NCBI RefSeq assembly: GCF_019049325.1 | Contig: NZ_JAGMUO010000023.1 | Span: 62,001 to 126,000 of the forward strand | Direction of reading: 5' to 3' | Length of the DNA: 64,000 nucleotides | Source of the DNA: Streptomyces sp. AC512_CC834 | GTDB lineage: Bacteria > Actinomycetota > Actinomycetes > Streptomycetales > Streptomycetaceae | Part shown: piece after piece, positions 62,642 to 64,000 of the stretch | Layout of the letters: each line of letters opens with the position of its first letter | Position numbering within the stretch: the stretch's first letter is position 1 | Position numbers and translations under genes: made by a program | Notes under the pieces: generated by a model | Databases searched by the model: none | Seen by the model: only the letters and a program-made list of their open reading frames with translations | Told to the model about the DNA's origin: nothing

Positions 62642-64000
62642 TCAGGACCCGAGGATCGAGGCCAGGAACTCTCCCACCCAGCCGAGCAGCTCCCGCCCGA
62701 CCAGCGGCTTGCCGCCGACCTTCGCGGTCTTCGGGCGCGGCACGAGCACCTGGTGCGTGCCCGCCTTGATGACGCTGCCGGGGTAGAGCCGCTTGAGCCT
62801 CAGCTCCTGGGACTCGCGCAACTCCACCGGCGCGAAGCGGATGTTGTTGCCCTGGAGCACGATCTCGCCGACGGCGCACGCCCGCGCGAGCATGCGCAGG
62901 CCCGCGACCAGCAGCAGGTTCTCCACCGGCTCCGGCAACTTGCCGTAACGGTCGACGAGTTCCTCGCGTACGGCCTTGACGTCCTCCTCGCTGTTCGCGG
63001 AGGCGATGGACCGGTACGCCTGGAGCCGCAGCCGCTCGCCGGGGGCGTAGTCGTGCGGGACGTGCGCGTCGACGGGCAGCTCGATCTTGACCTCGAGCGG
63101 CGGCTCCTCCTCCACACCGCCCTCGAGGGAGGCCCGGTAGTCGGCGACGGCCTCGCCGACCATCCGCACGTACAGGTCGAAGCCGACGCCGGCGATGTGG
63201 CCGGACTGCTCGCCGCCGAGCAGGTTGCCCGCGCCGCGGATCTCCAGGTCCTTCATCGCCACGTACATGCCCGCGCCCATCTCGGTGTGCTGGGCGATGG
63301 TCGCCAGGCGCTCGTGCGCCGTCTCCGTCAGGGGCTTCTCCGGCGGGTACAGGAAGTACGCGTAGCCGCGCTCGCGGCCCCGGCCGACGCGGCCGCGCAA
63401 CTGGTGGAGCTGGCTGAGGCCGAAGTTGTCGCCGCGCTCGACGATGAGGGTGTTGGCGTTGGAGATGTCGATGCCGGACTCGACGATGGTCGTGGAGACC
63501 AGCACGTCGAACTTCTTCTCCCAGAAGTCGACCACGACCTGTTCCAGCGCCTGCTCGGACATCTGGCCGTGGGCCGTGGCGATGCGCGCCTCGGGGACGA
63601 TCTCGCGCAGCCGGGCCGCCGCGCGGTCGATGGACTCGACACGGTTGTGGATGTAGAAGACCTGGCCCTCGCGCAGCAGCTCGCGGCGGACCGCGGCGCC
63701 GATCTGCCGGTGCTCGTAGGGGCCGACGAAGGTCAGCACCGGATGGCGTTCCTCGGGCGGGGTGGTGATCGTGGACATCTCGCGGATGCCGGTGACCGCC
63801 ATCTCCAGGGTGCGCGGGATGGGGGTGGCGGACATGGTCAGCACGTCGACGTTGGCGCGGAGCTTCTTGAGCTGCTCCTTGTGCTCGACGCCGAAGCGCT
63901 GCTCCTCGTCGACGATGACCAGGCCCAGGTCCTTGAACTTGGTCTCCGAGGCGAACAGGCGGTGGGTGCCGATGACGATGTCCACCGAACCCTCGCGCAG
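62642..64000 (-). CDS. mfd: Transcription-repair coupling factor Mfd, C-terminal part
   Basis: Partial: the gene enters from the right edge; 453 codons are visible. The helicase half is present: IVIGTHRLF, motif II-like [15 protein letters not shown], motif [15 protein letters not shown], motif [13 protein letters not shown] and the TRG/D7-type C-terminal regulatory domain. Mfd removes RNA polymerase stalled at DNA lesions and recruits UvrA. Stop at 62642; start not in window. Confidence 0.95.
   Translation of the reverse strand: MREGSVDIVIGTHRLFASETKFKDLGLVIVDEEQRFGVEHKEQLKKLRANVDVLTMSATPIPRTLEMAVTGIREMSTITTPPEERHPVLTFVGPYEHRQIGAAVRRELLREGQVFYIHNRVESIDRAAARLREIVPEARIATAHGQMSEQALEQVVVDFWEKKFDVLVSTTIVESGIDISNANTLIVERGDNFGLSQLHQLRGRVGRGRERGYAYFLYPPEKPLTETAHERLATIAQHTEMGAGMYVAMKDLEIRGAGNLLGGEQSGHIAGVGFDLYVRMVGEAVADYRASLEGGVEEEPPLEVKIELPVDAHVPHDYAPGERLRLQAYRSIASANSEEDVKAVREELVDRYGKLPEPVENLLLVAGLRMLARACAVGEIVLQGNNIRFAPVELRESQELRLKRLYPGSVIKAGTHQVLVPRPKTAKVGGKPLVGRELLGWVGEFLASILGS

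Overview
The window is chromosomal DNA from a Streptomyces. The evidence is very high G+C, GTG/TTG starts with purine-rich ribosome binding sites, ATGA/GTGA stop-start overlaps, a bldA-type tRNA-Leu with anticodon UAA, paired resuscitation-promoting factors behind a c-di-AMP (ydaO-type) leader, and a gene order that, from memory, follows the S. coelicolor core segment around sigI-hut-pobA-ndh-eno-mazG-mfd. No strain can be named from sequence alone.

Left core (1-20.8 kb): a partner-switching sigma module (anti-sigma kinase, anti-anti-sigma, SigI-like sigma); a coupled histidine-degradation operon hutU-(M20 amidohydrolase)-hutF-hutI behind an inverted-repeat operator; a PLP decarboxylase-family enzyme; an RpiR regulator; cystathionine beta-synthase; a secreted SGNH hydrolase; a thiolase; a Bax-inhibitor-type membrane protein; and 4-hydroxybenzoate 3-monooxygenase.

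Accessory region (about 20.9-38.0 kb), ending at tRNA-Leu(UAA): (a) one long minus-strand nitrogen operon, urea transporter-ureA-(CbiX-like His-tailed protein)-ureB-ureC-ureF-ureG-ureD-amt, with a divergent pair of fluoride channels. It has no ureE, and a CbiX-like protein with about 15 C-terminal histidines is coupled to ureB. (b) A candidate cysteine-protease effector and a kinase-like gene fragment. (c) A radical SAM enzyme, a 67-residue peptide ending in CSCSAGDDVPF, and a GNAT acetyltransferase, which together look like a RiPP locus. (d) A divergent regulatory unit: a TTA-containing Xre-type regulator facing a GTGA-coupled ATPase / zinc-finger protein / tiny membrane peptide operon. (e) A second GNAT and a truncated integrase N-terminus about 100 bp from the 3' end of the tRNA. 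Together this looks like a decayed integrative island anchored at bldA.

Middle (38.4-47.6 kb): a MacB/FtsX-like ABC exporter, a DUF1963 protein, and a MarR-controlled redox cluster (luciferase-like monooxygenase, FMN reductase, NmrA-like and SDR proteins) with a frameshifted isochorismatase-family pseudogene at its end.

Right core (47.6-64 kb): cyclopropane synthase, type II NADH dehydrogenase behind a Rex-type operator and a long structured leader, exopolyphosphatase-DUF501-FtsB/DivIC in an overlapping chain, enolase, two Rpf lytic enzymes, a cytochrome P450 overlapping mazG, a SurA-like lipoprotein, an APH(6)-like kinase, a lipoprotein HNH nuclease, a small antitoxin-like protein and the 3' half of mfd running off the right edge.
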